Assembly (NCBI GenBank): GCA_963720235.1
Contig: OY970389.1
Span: forward strand, 3,782,001 to 3,846,000
Reading direction: 5' to 3'
DNA length: 64,000 nt
Source of the DNA: JACMLC01 sp963720235
GTDB taxonomy: Bacteria; Acidobacteriota; Blastocatellia; Pyrinomonadales; Pyrinomonadaceae
The notes under the pieces were generated by a model. It was not told where the DNA came from. It saw only the letters and a program-made list of their open reading frames with translations, and did not search any database. The position numbers and the translations under genes are program-made. The number at the start of each line of letters is the position of its first letter. Position 1 is the stretch's first letter. Shown here piece after piece: positions 35,417 to 44,600 of this stretch.

Positions 35417-37447
35417 TCACTTCAAAGACATTAGATCCTTGGTCACGGATTTCCGGTCTTGATTTTGCCTCATCATTTTGCCGAATCTTCCCTGTGAAGC
35501 TACAAATTCTTTATTGAGTATCGCCTCGACTCTTTGCAGCTGATAAAGATTAATCAGACAATCCTGCACCAGTTTTCCCTTTCCAAGCAGCAGAGCGTTT
35601 AGGGCCAACCTTTTTTCCTTCTTGATCATCAGCCCAATGATAGTGGCAATCAACTCAATCTGCTTCACGATGGCTTGTTGGCTGCCCTTCAAATCGCTCA
35701 ACGAAATCATCATTTGGAAGTCTTTTTCTGGTTCCTCTGGAACCATGTCGAGCGATGCGGAGATTAGAATTAGCAAAGTATCTATCGCTCTCCACAACTC
35801 GTTCCAACTAGCGTATCCACTGTCCACGCTAAAATTGTTCTTCTCATTATGATAAAGACCTTTCAAAAATTCCTGGTCCAGCATCTTGCTGTGAAGCTTT
35901 GTACGCGCTTCGAATGCACCGATCGCATCGCTGGAATACTTCCCAAACTGATCATCCAAATGCTGATTGAGCAGCTCCATCGATTTCTGGAAATGCTTGT
36001 AAACCGCGCTGTATATCTTTCCCTGTCCGACGGTTTTGCCCGATGTCGGCACCTGCGCATCAAGCGTCCCACCGATGGCATTCACCAGCGTTGTCTCTTC
36101 TGCACTTGAGCTGGCGGGTAATACGAATGGTCTCCAGCATGAGAATGGCAGGCTCTGGTAAACGGTGCGACCAAACCTAGCTTCGTAGATCCTAGTTGAT
36201 GAAGTCTCATTCTCGTGAACGAGCGTTTCCGCATAATGAGCGGTATGGTAGAGCTCCAAGAGCTGCGGCGTCATCGTTGTCAACTGAGATGGGCCGCAGG
36301 AGTTCAACTTCGTTCGACACAGCGAGAAAGAAGCACGGTGACGCTGGAGCAAAAGATCATACGCCACGTGTATTTCCCACGGGTTCAGGATATGTTCTGC
36401 CGTCTTGTAGAAATGCGCATATTCCAGATTGATGTATTGCACGGTTTCATGATAGCTGGGATCTATATATTTCTTGCCCCTCTTCTTTCTGCTAAGTAAC
36501 TGGTTTTGGAGGATAGCGCTTCCCTTTGCCTCTACTTCTATACGTTGCCCGGTTTTTCGTATCTTGAAGCTTGAAGGGCTGGGAACCTTGTAATGATTTA
36601 GAAACCAATAGATTTTGCGCAAGTCCAGTTGGCTCTTGTTGACGATGATCTCGGTTCCCTGTTCAGATGAGGGCTTCTTTCGTGGATGCGTCTGTTTTTT
36701 GCGAACCAATTGCAGGACTCCACCTGAGTATCTGGGATGCAAAGGCCGTTCTTCCCGGTAGGCACTGACCGGGCGCGGCCCAAAGTGCGCCTGATCCAAC
36801 CCTGCTTCATGCTGAGAGAATCGAGACGGCGAACTGTTTGTCCGTAAGACTCCCGGTGCTTGTTGAGGACGAGAGACGGGATGTTCGGTCGGTGCCTTCA
36901 TCTTAGCCTGCAAGTTTGGTTGTTTCGGTTGGGGACGGCAGGCAGGTAGCGCCTTTGGCTGCGCATGCCCAGGCGCCGCTCTGGACATTTTAGGCTGCGC
37001 GACTCTTTTTTGTTCTGGACGATAGACTGGCAACGCCGTGGGCGGCTTTCGCACGTGCAAGCAGGTCTGCGGCTGGACAATCTTCTTTGCCTGCGGACGA
37101 TAAACCGGAGGCGCGACAGGCCCGCGCGGCACTTGATCTGCCTGTCGGGTTTGACCCGCTGAACTCTTTGTCTGTAAGACTTTTGTCGCCTGTTGAAGAC
37201 GATAGACAGGCGGAGCGACCGGCGGTTTCCGATTCAGAGCGTCATGTGCCATCTTGGGTTGCACTGCATTCGGCGTCGGTTGCGGACGATATGCTGGAGG
37301 TGCGACGGGAGTCTTCACACTCTGCGCAGACACAACACGCCTTAGTTGGGCGACCACAGGTTTGAGTTGAGGCGAGTGTCCTGCTTGCCGATTGAATGGC
37401 TGTGGGATGAGGCTCGCGCCCGGTGCTTTTTTATTTGTCGAGTTCAT
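35417..37447 (-). CDS. Proline-rich repeat protein with C-terminal toxin-like region
   Basis: 676 residues. The N-terminal about 245 residues are low-complexity with at least seven units of PPVYRPQ or a close variant (PVAPPVYRPQ, VAPPVYRLQ, TALPVYRPE), spaced by Gln/Lys-rich linkers ending VQPK/VLQTK. The remaining about 430 residues are a folded, mostly helical region with no known catalytic motif. This repeat-then-domain layout is seen in secreted or injected effectors of Acidobacteria and Myxobacteria. ATG with AGGAG upstream. The smaller gene upstream (same strand) shows related Pro/His-rich sequence with VQAK/IVQATK motifs. Confidence 0.7.
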   Translation of the reverse strand: MNSTNKKAPGASLIPQPFNRQAGHSPQLKPVVAQLRRVVSAQSVKTPVAPPAYRPQPTPNAVQPKMAHDALNRKPPVAPPVYRLQQATKVLQTKSSAGQTRQADQVPRGPVAPPVYRPQAKKIVQPQTCLHVRKPPTALPVYRPEQKRVAQPKMSRAAPGHAQPKALPACRPQPKQPNLQAKMKAPTEHPVSRPQQAPGVLRTNSSPSRFSQHEAGLDQAHFGPRPVSAYREERPLHPRYSGGVLQLVRKKQTHPRKKPSSEQGTEIIVNKSQLDLRKIYWFLNHYKVPSPSSFKIRKTGQRIEVEAKGSAILQNQLLSRKKRGKKYIDPSYHETVQYINLEYAHFYKTAEHILNPWEIHVAYDLLLQRHRASFSLCRTKLNSCGPSQLTTMTPQLLELYHTAHYAETLVHENETSSTRIYEARFGRTVYQSLPFSCWRPFVLPASSSAEETTLVNAIGGTLDAQVPTSGKTVGQGKIYSAVYKHFQKSMELLNQHLDDQFGKYSSDAIGAFEARTKLHSKMLDQEFLKGLYHNEKNNFSVDSGYASWNELWRAIDTLLILISASLDMVPEEPEKDFQMMISLSDLKGSQQAIVKQIELIATIIGLMIKKEKRLALNALLLGKGKLVQDCLINLYQLQRVEAILNKEFVASQGRFGKMMRQNQDRKSVTKDLMSLK

Positions 37448-37527
37448 AACGCAAACCTCATCCTCTCCTGCGTAGATGCTCGCCCTTGATAATCTGCTGG
37501 TAGCTGTAGAAATTATCCATCGGCAAG

Positions 37528-37935
37528 TTAGCCTGCTCTGGTGCGCACGAAGTTGTATTTCATGTTTGGGACGTTGACGCTGTGCGTGCCGGCGCGGTGC
37601 AGCCTGTACTGGTTCGCAAAACTATCGAGGGTGAAAATGTTGCTCCTCTCCACAGGAACTGCCGCGCCCGGATGCAGGTTCGGATAAAATTTTGTCGCCT
37701 GCACAATGCCTGACTTAAACCTTTGGGTGACTGTGCGCTGAATGACGGGACGAGGAAGCATCACGATGCCTTGAGGTGTATGAAGTTGAACCGGCTTGGC
37801 TTGAACAGTGTTCATATGCGGCGGCGAAATGGTGTGTGATGGCTGCATGCGAGCGACATGCGGCGCGACGTGTCGAATTGAGTTGATTCGAGATGGCGCA
37901 GGATGCGGCTGGCCGTTGCATACTTGCATTCCCAT
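37528..37935 (-). CDS. Small Pro/His-rich protein, toxin-like C terminus
   Basis: About 135 residues from ATG 37935 (ATG 37929 and a longer non-ATG start are also possible; no clear ribosome site). The N-terminal half is Pro/His-rich with VQAK and VIQR motifs like the linker motifs of the neighbouring large repeat protein. The C-terminal about 55 residues (TKFYPNLHPGA, NQYRLHRAG, MKYNFVRTR) look folded. It may be a short effector of the same export route. Function unknown. Confidence 0.5.
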   Translation of the reverse strand: MGMQVCNGQPHPAPSRINSIRHVAPHVARMQPSHTISPPHMNTVQAKPVQLHTPQGIVMLPRPVIQRTVTQRFKSGIVQATKFYPNLHPGAAVPVERSNIFTLDSFANQYRLHRAGTHSVNVPNMKYNFVRTRAG

Positions 37936-38092
37936 TTTTCTCAGACCATCCTTTCGCTGCCGGACTATCAAAGCATCAGGATTGCGGCGGCAGAAGTGGA
38001 AAGGGCGCGGGCTTGCCGTCTATGTAATAACCCCTCTGGATGAGGTGAGCCGTGTATTGCCACGGACTCGCCTCCTGAGCCGTATGAGGAAG

Positions 38093-38296
38093 CTAAGTTT
38101 GTGGTGGCACGCGCGGACACACTGGCTGCGGGTCGTTAGCCTTACATTCACTCATACAGGCTCTATAATCCTCAGGAGATAGCCCTGCGCAACAACTAGC
38201 ACAGCTTGCTCTTGGTGTGGCCTGTGGAGCAGGCGTGTAGAAGAGGGCTATCAAAACCGCTAAAAGAATGAAAAGTTGTGCAATTTTCTTTCGCAT
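38093..38296 (-). CDS. Small secreted Cys-rich peptide
   Basis: 67 residues: a signal peptide (about 1-27, hydrophobic core QLFILLAVLIALFY) followed by a Cys-rich body with CASCCAGL, RACMSEC and a final CPRVP (six cysteines in 40 residues). A disulfide-bonded small secreted protein is likely. It could be a signal, toxin or inhibitor; no family recognised. The ribosome site is weak (GAGG a little far from ATG). Confidence 0.55.
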   Translation of the reverse strand: MRKKIAQLFILLAVLIALFYTPAPQATPRASCASCCAGLSPEDYRACMSECKANDPQPVCPRVPPQT

Positions 38297-38697
38297 GTGT
38301 AGGTGCCTCTAGGTGGTTGAGATGAGGCAGGCGCACCTTACGCCCGCGTTTGAGAAGATAATAATACATTAAGTAGGGAACCAACAGAAGTAGCTGGGTT
38401 TGTGAGCAACACACTATTACCCCACTACCTAGGAACGTTGGTTCTTGACTAGGGGCGGGGATGATGATAAACCTCAAACCTGAGCAGGGTCGTCAATCCG
38501 TTACGCAATAGCATACAGCAAGACATCAATCAGTCTGGACTCGTAAGGCGGGTCTGTTTCTAGTTGCATTGCATCTATAGGTTCCCGCGCAAACTGACAT
38601 CAGGATGCGTTGCAACTGCGTGGTCAGGGGTCAACTCCAGCAGCAAAGTACTGCTTGCTTTCTCACACTTCACAGCCTACGGAAAAGGGATCAAAAA
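38297..38697. other. Intergenic region
   Basis: 401 bases between divergent genes. No gene, strong hairpin or repeat was recognised. It should hold the promoters of the small Cys-rich peptide and the lipase-like gene. Confidence 0.4.
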
Positions 38698-40671
38698 ATG
38701 AAAAACAGCAAAGTCTCTCTCTTCGTGATTGCGCTTGCCCTTCTAGTCTTCCCGTGCGTCTTGATGGCACAGGACACGCTCGTGTCGCGCGCGGAAGAAT
38801 CTTTCAAACATTTAGCCGGGACAGCAGACGAGATGCCGCAGATGCGTCTGCCAGAGGCTGCGACTCTGGGGATTCGTTCTAAAGCGGCGATGCTGCCGAT
38901 TCGTTTACAGCCGGATGCAAAGGGCAACGCTGCATGGTCTGCCGACGTGCCGGTTGATTTCACTGGGGAATTAAAAATGACGCTGCTTGCGCCCAATAGC
39001 GCTGATTGGCGAATCCGCGTCACGACGGGCGATGGTCAAATGGATTTACGAAATAGTTTTCAGGTCGAGAATCAACCGGGCGCAGTCAGTCTTGACGGCG
39101 TCAGTTTCCCCGCAGAAGTTTTTACTTTCAGAGATGCAAAAAAAGGAAGATGGAAAGTGGAAATCCACACGGCAGGCATGACAAATCGTTTTTCCGAGAC
39201 CGCCGGTTATCTGGTTGTTTCCAGCGATTCGCCCTATCGCCTGTATAGCTATTTGAACACACATCAAACGCTCACCGGAAAATCGCTTGAGTTCGTCGCT
39301 ACGGTTTTCGACCAGCGCGCAGAAATCAAATCAAGCATTCCAAGAGCGATTGCCGGAGTTGTGACGGGCGCGGAGATAGAGATTCGCATGCCCGGCGGCG
39401 CAACCGAAAAGTTAATGCTGAACAGCGAAAATAGCAGGCATTTCAAAACAAACTTTGTCCCGCGAGAAGCCGGACAATACACTGCTCAAATCCTCTTGCG
39501 CGGCGTGAGCGCGGAAGGTGAGCGATTTATTCGCACCAGCGAACACGTCTTTCATGTGCTCGCGGATAACGTCACACTTGGAAGGCTTGCAAATTCAGTT
39601 GTCATAGATGACACACGCTTGCGCGTCAGCATTCCTGCGATGGGCCTGGGCGTCGGGCGCAAAGTCGTAGCTTACGCAGAAGTCTGGGGCCGCAATCAAA
39701 GCGGCGAAGAATCGCCTGTCGCGTGGATTAGCGGAATGGCAATCGCGCAGGAAAGAAAAAACGGCGTGCATCTTGATTTAATGCTCGACGCGCGCTGGCT
39801 GGCGATAGCCGGTGCGAAAGATTCTTATGAGCTTCGCAATGTGCGTCTCGAAGACCCGGACTACTTTGTGACGCTCGCAGAGTCGAATGCGATGACGTTG
39901 AAGATAAATCAACTGCCGGAAGCTGCGACAAAAGCTTTGACTGGAATCACAGATGAAATGCGAATGGGCAGGAAGCCGGACGCCTTGCTCGCAAACCAAA
40001 TTTCATCGGCAGTTGGCGGCAAAGTGCTTTTGATTCACGGCTACTGCTCCGGCGGAAATCCTTTTCCGACTTCGCAGTTCTCCAATTACGCCGTCTTCAG
40101 CGACCCGAATCAAAGCCGCACGCACGACCAGTTCGCTAATCTGATTCGGAATTTCGGCGCGCAATTTCCCTCCTTCGGCGCAGTCGCGCATAGTCAGGGC
40201 GGCGCGGCCTCGCTTCATCTTTACACTTACTACTGGAGCGGTTTTGATTACGCGACGGGCAATCGTTTAATTCAATCTGTCGGCACGCCGTATCAAGGCA
40301 CGGCTCTGGCAGGAAACCTTGCGGTCTTGGGACAGGTCTTCGGCGCAGGTTGCGGAGGCAATGCGAATCTGACCTATAGCGGCGCGGCGGCATGGCTTGC
40401 CGGAATACCGTCTTGGGCGCGGGCGCAAGTCCACTACTCTACGACTTCGTTCACGGACGTGTGGTACAGATACGATTATTGCAGCCTCGCTACAGACCTG
40501 TTTCTGGGAGACCCGGAAGACGGCGTGACGGAGAGAGCTTACGGACAACTGCCGGGCGCAAACAATCGCGGACACAAGACAGGCTGGTGTCACACGAGCG
40601 GCATGCGCGACCCTGCGCAAACTTCCGACGCTGCGCGCAACGCCGATATGAACGCCAACGCTGCGCGATAG
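38698..40671 (+). CDS. Secreted lipase-like protein, conditioned-medium-factor family
   Basis: 657 residues from ATG 38698 (GGGA upstream). A signal peptide (about 1-22, ending LMAQ) precedes beta-sandwich regions (about 30-400) and a C-terminal alpha/beta-hydrolase. The latter has LLIHGYCSGG (oxyanion region) and AHSQGG with the nucleophile Ser499, followed by SVGTPYQGT and RGHKTGWCHTSGM. The pattern matches proteins named conditioned medium factor after a Dictyostelium density-sensing protein, but the bacterial role is probably an extracellular lipase or esterase. A hairpin at 40711-40755 follows the stop. Confidence 0.85.
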   Translation: MKNSKVSLFVIALALLVFPCVLMAQDTLVSRAEESFKHLAGTADEMPQMRLPEAATLGIRSKAAMLPIRLQPDAKGNAAWSADVPVDFTGELKMTLLAPNSADWRIRVTTGDGQMDLRNSFQVENQPGAVSLDGVSFPAEVFTFRDAKKGRWKVEIHTAGMTNRFSETAGYLVVSSDSPYRLYSYLNTHQTLTGKSLEFVATVFDQRAEIKSSIPRAIAGVVTGAEIEIRMPGGATEKLMLNSENSRHFKTNFVPREAGQYTAQILLRGVSAEGERFIRTSEHVFHVLADNVTLGRLANSVVIDDTRLRVSIPAMGLGVGRKVVAYAEVWGRNQSGEESPVAWISGMAIAQERKNGVHLDLMLDARWLAIAGAKDSYELRNVRLEDPDYFVTLAESNAMTLKINQLPEAATKALTGITDEMRMGRKPDALLANQISSAVGGKVLLIHGYCSGGNPFPTSQFSNYAVFSDPNQSRTHDQFANLIRNFGAQFPSFGAVAHSQGGAASLHLYTYYWSGFDYATGNRLIQSVGTPYQGTALAGNLAVLGQVFGAGCGGNANLTYSGAAAWLAGIPSWARAQVHYSTTSFTDVWYRYDYCSLATDLFLGDPEDGVTERAYGQLPGANNRGHKTGWCHTSGMRDPAQTSDAARNADMNANAAR

Positions 40672-40710
40672 GATTTTTGTTTGCCACAGAAGTTAGGGCT
40701 CAGCATCAGA

Positions 40711-40755
40711 GGTCGCTTGATTGTCAGCCATAGAAGGGACGACCATCAAGCGACC
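40711..40755 (+). terminator. Terminator-like hairpin after the lipase gene
   Basis: GGTCGCTTGAT (40711-40721) pairs with ATCAAGCGACC (40745-40755), 11 bp, with a 23-nt loop and no U tract. It lies 40 bases after the stop. Confidence 0.5.
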
Positions 40756-40766
40756 CCGTCCGAGAA

Positions 40767-41052
40767 ACTCTTGCACTATCCAGTTTATGCATAAATTTCA
40801 AGAATTATGCAGTCTCTTCTAAATAACCCAAGTTGTTAGTTATCGAAACGACTGCGGCTTGAGCCGCCTGCGGTGCGGAAAGTCTCTGACTTTCCGTCGC
40901 CTTGCCACTCTTGACTTGCAGCGAGGCTCAGCCTCGCTGCAAGCTTGAGCTGACACTGGCCGGAAAAGCGAAGCTTTTCCGCACAGCAGGGCGGCAAGCC
41001 GCCATCACTCTGTTAACTAGCAACTTGAATTAAATAATGTGCAAGGCCGCGC
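40767..41052. repeat. Palindromic dispersed repeat, copy interrupted by a MITE
   Basis: CTTGCACTATCC...ATGCATAAATTTCAAGAATTATGC...TCTAAATA resumes after the inserted element as ATGTGCAAGGCCGCG. It matches the intact copy at 29700-29785 on both sides of the insertion, which fixes the insertion site. Confidence 0.75.
40827..41030. mobile_element. Multi-hairpin MITE-like element, copy A (204 bp)
   Basis: Termini CCCAAGTTGTTAGTTA and TAACTAGCAACTTG are imperfect inverted repeats. The element is flanked by TAAATAA direct repeats (40820-40826 and 41031-41037). The interior is a chain of palindromes: GGAAAGTCTCTGACTTTCC, GCGAGGCTCAGCCTCGC and GGAAAAGCGAAGCTTTTCC. Copy B lies at 49580-49783. It encodes no protein and may be transcribed into a folded RNA. 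Confidence 0.85.
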
Positions 41053-41172
41053 TTTGCGTCCTTCTGAGTATCAAAGAAAAGGTAAGCAGTGGAGGAAATT
41101 TGGAGGAAATTTATTCTAGATTCAAAAGCTCACGGTTTGCCGCCTAAAAATGCGGTAGAATTCCAATGCTAA

Positions 41173-41236
41173 AGTCCTAGCTGCGGAGCCGGATTAGAGA
41201 CGGGGATGTCGCGTCATACGCGGCGTCCCCGTTTTT
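41173..41236 (+). pseudogene. Relic of tRNA-Asn 3' end plus its terminator
   Basis: AGTCCTAGCTGCGGAGCC (41173-41190) matches the last bases of the split tRNA-Asn (14051-14068) with one change. GAGACGGGGATG then matches the region after that tRNA. An extended terminator stem at 41200-41213/41219-41232 follows, ending in GTTTTTATTG as at 14110-14119. The rest of the tRNA is missing. It may be an attachment-site copy or the remains of a second tRNA gene. Confidence 0.7.
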
Positions 41237-41614
41237 ATTGTGCGTTCTCTTCTCTCCGAAAATTCATTTTCCTGATGCCTCTCTCTCGCCGTTGGAGAAT
41301 GTTTTGAAATGAATCTTAAATTTCAGTGTGTGTTTCATTATGGATAAAAACCACGCGCGCTCCGGTCGTAGTTCTACTCAGCGATGCGCGGAAATTTTCG
41401 CAAACGTATTTCCTCTCAAAAGTAGAATTAAATAAGCGTTGTTGACAGGCAAGCTGACATAAAAATGTCGCGCGAAGAGATGAATTGAGCACCGGGCATG
41501 TGGTTTGCTTTTAGTAATGTGTTGGCAATCGAAGCCGGAGATGTTTGTGTTGTCTTTCCGGTTTTTTCCACACTGCCGATGAAATGAAGCATTAATCTCC
41601 AGAGGTATAATTCG
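41237..41614. other. Intergenic region before the giant SBBP protein
   Basis: 378 bases with no gene seen. It probably carries the promoter of the downstream gene; no clear box could be chosen. Confidence 0.4.
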
Positions 41615-44600
41615 TTGAAGAATTTTTATAAACGCATATTGTTAATCGCGGCTGTCTTTGGAGCTGTGTTGCCCGGCATTTTTTTGTTGAGCAGGAGCGA
41701 GTTAAATCTCTCTGCAAACTCAAAGAGCCAGACTAGTGCCGTTGCTCCGAACAGCAATCCTGCGGCCAATTCACAGCTTGCTCAGACTCTTGAAAGAGAA
41801 AAGATTTTAGAGGCATACGGCAAACTGCCGCTCGTCTTTGAGCCGAACTTCGGGCAGACGGACGAGAGCGTGAAGTTCGTTTCGCGCGGGCAAGGCTACG
41901 GGCTTTTCCTGACCAACACGGAGGCCGTGCTCTCGCTGCGCAAAGTCGAAAACCGGGAAACAAGCTCGGCGGTTGTCCGCATGAAACTCGCTGGGGCAAA
42001 CACGCAGGCCAAATCCTTTGGCGTTGATGAGAGCGAAGCTAAATCAAATTATTTCCTCGGCAACGATTCACAGAAGTGGCAGGCGGGCGTCCCGAATTTT
42101 CACAAAGTCCGTTACGAGCAGATTTATTCCGGCGTGGATTTAGTTTATTACGGCAACGGGCGCGAGCTTGAATATGACTTTGAGGTTGAGCCCGGCGCAG
42201 ACCCGAATCAAATCAAGCTCAATTTTGATGGCGTTTCAGATGCCCGCCTTGATGAAAAGACGGGCGACCTGCTTTTAAAAACCGCGCTCGGCACGATTCG
42301 TCAACATAAGCCAATCGTCTATCAGGAAACGGGCGGCGAGAGAAAAGAGATTGCGAGCGGTTATGCAATCAGCAAAGACCGGAAAAACTTCGCCGTCTCG
42401 TTTGCCATCGGCAGCTACGACACATCGAAAGCTCTGACGATTGACCCGATTCTTGTTTACTCAAGCTATCTCGGCGGCAGTCAAACAGATGTCGGCAATA
42501 GCATCGCTGTTGACAATCAGGGAAATGCTTACATCACAGGCAACACTTCTTCGCTTAATTTTCCGACGACGCAAGGGACAATCAAACCTGTTTTGGACAA
42601 TCCCAACGTTTACTGGACAGATGCGTTCGTGACGAAAGTTAATCCGAGCGGAACCGCGCTTGTTTTCTCGACCTATTTCGGCGGGCGCAGCGGCAGCGAG
42701 TTCGGAAATGGAATTGCTGTTGACGCGAGTGGAAATGTTTTGGTGAGTGGTTTGACGGGGGCTGCGGATTTCCCGACGCTCAATGCTTATCAACCAACTT
42801 TCGGCGGTGGGCCAGAAGACGCTTTCGCCGCGAAATTAAATCCGACTGGCTCGCAACTCATCTATTCAACTTTCATCGGCGGCAACAACACGGACATCGG
42901 CGGCAAGATTGCTCTTAATCAAGCAACGGGCGAAGCAGTCTTTGCCGGCACAACTTATTCACCGAATTTTCCGACCACCGCGGGCGCGTACAAGCCAAAG
43001 CTTTGCGATACGCAGCAAAGCTGTAACGGCATCTTTTTCTCAGGCGGCTATGTTGCCAGACTCACGGCCACAGGCTCTGCACAGTATGTCACGCTGTTCA
43101 CTTCGGCTATCAATGATGTCGCGTTGGACGCGAGCGACAATGCAGTCATTGTCGGCAGCACTAATGCGCTCAATTTCCCTGTCACGGCGGGCGCGTTTCA
43201 AACGGCTTCGAGCGGCGGCATCGAAGGCTTTATCGCCAAGCTCAACGCGTCAGGCAGCGCGGTTATCTATGGCTCATATCTCGGCGGCGGTTTTCAGTCA
43301 GACCGCATCAACGGCGTCGCGCTCAATGCAGCCGGAAATATGTATGTCACTGGACAGACAGAGAATCTTGGATTCCCGACCACAGAAGGCGCGTTTGATA
43401 GAACTTTCAACGGCGCAGAAGAGGCGTTTGTGACGAAGTTCAACGCCGCGGGTTCGGCTCTTACTTTCTCAACTTTCTTAGGCGGCACAGGACGCGACAA
43501 AGGCTTTGCCATTGCGGTCGGAGAAAACGACAACGCTTTTGTCGCGGGCGAAACGGCAAACGGTTTGACCTTCCCGCTGCGCAATTCAATCAACGGCACG
43601 AATGGCACAATCTTCCTGACGCGCCTTAACACGGATGCGAGCGCGCTGGTCTTCTCGTCCATACTCGGCATCGGCGGCGCATACGACATCGCGCTTGATA
43701 GTGCGAGCAATGCTTATCTGACAGGTCAGGCGCGCAACCTCGTCGTCACGCCGGGAGTTTTCCAACCCGTGAAAGGCGAAGAGACAACCGTTTCGACGCA
43801 CGATGGCTTTGTGATGAAAGTCGGCGCGGCGGATGAGAACGCGACTTACTACAGCATCAGCGGCACGGTCACAGACCCGACGCAGTTTGGCAATTACTCG
43901 CCTGTCGTAGTGACCTTGAGCGGCGCGGTCAATCGTTCTTACATGCTGCCATACGGGAGCGGCAACGGAGTCCTGCCATATTATTTCGGCGCACTTCCGG
44001 CGGGCGGCAGTTACACAGTCACGGCGCGCAAGATTGGATTTTCGACAGAGCCCGAAAGCGCGACCTTCAATAACTTGCAGGCTAACCAGTTTGCGGATTT
44101 TATGATTCAGTCGAACGAAGAACCGCAGGGCGTGATTACCAGCCCGCAGCACGGCGCGACTTACAACGCGCCCGCGAGCATCACGATTCAGGCGACGGCT
44201 TCAGACCCTGACGGCCATGCGATTCAGAAAGTTGACTTCGAGGCTTATTCGAGCGAGCTCGGAAGCATCAATATCGACACGGACACAACCGCGCCGTATG
44301 AAATCACCTGGCCGAATGCGCCGACGGGTACTTGGGCTTTGTATGCGATTCCGACTGATGAACTGGGCTTGCGCGGATACTCCACGCCGGTTGTTCATGT
44401 TGAAGTTCTTGACACGACAAGTCCGGCAGTCGTTTTGACCAGCCCGCAAGACGGCTCGTCGTTCACGGCTGGAACAAACATTTCTTTGAGCGCGAATGTT
44501 TCGTCTTCGATTGCGATTCTGGAATTTTACGCAAACGATGAACTCATCGCCAGAAGAACAAACGCGCCCTGGACTTCTACATGGCGTCCGCTCGAAACAG

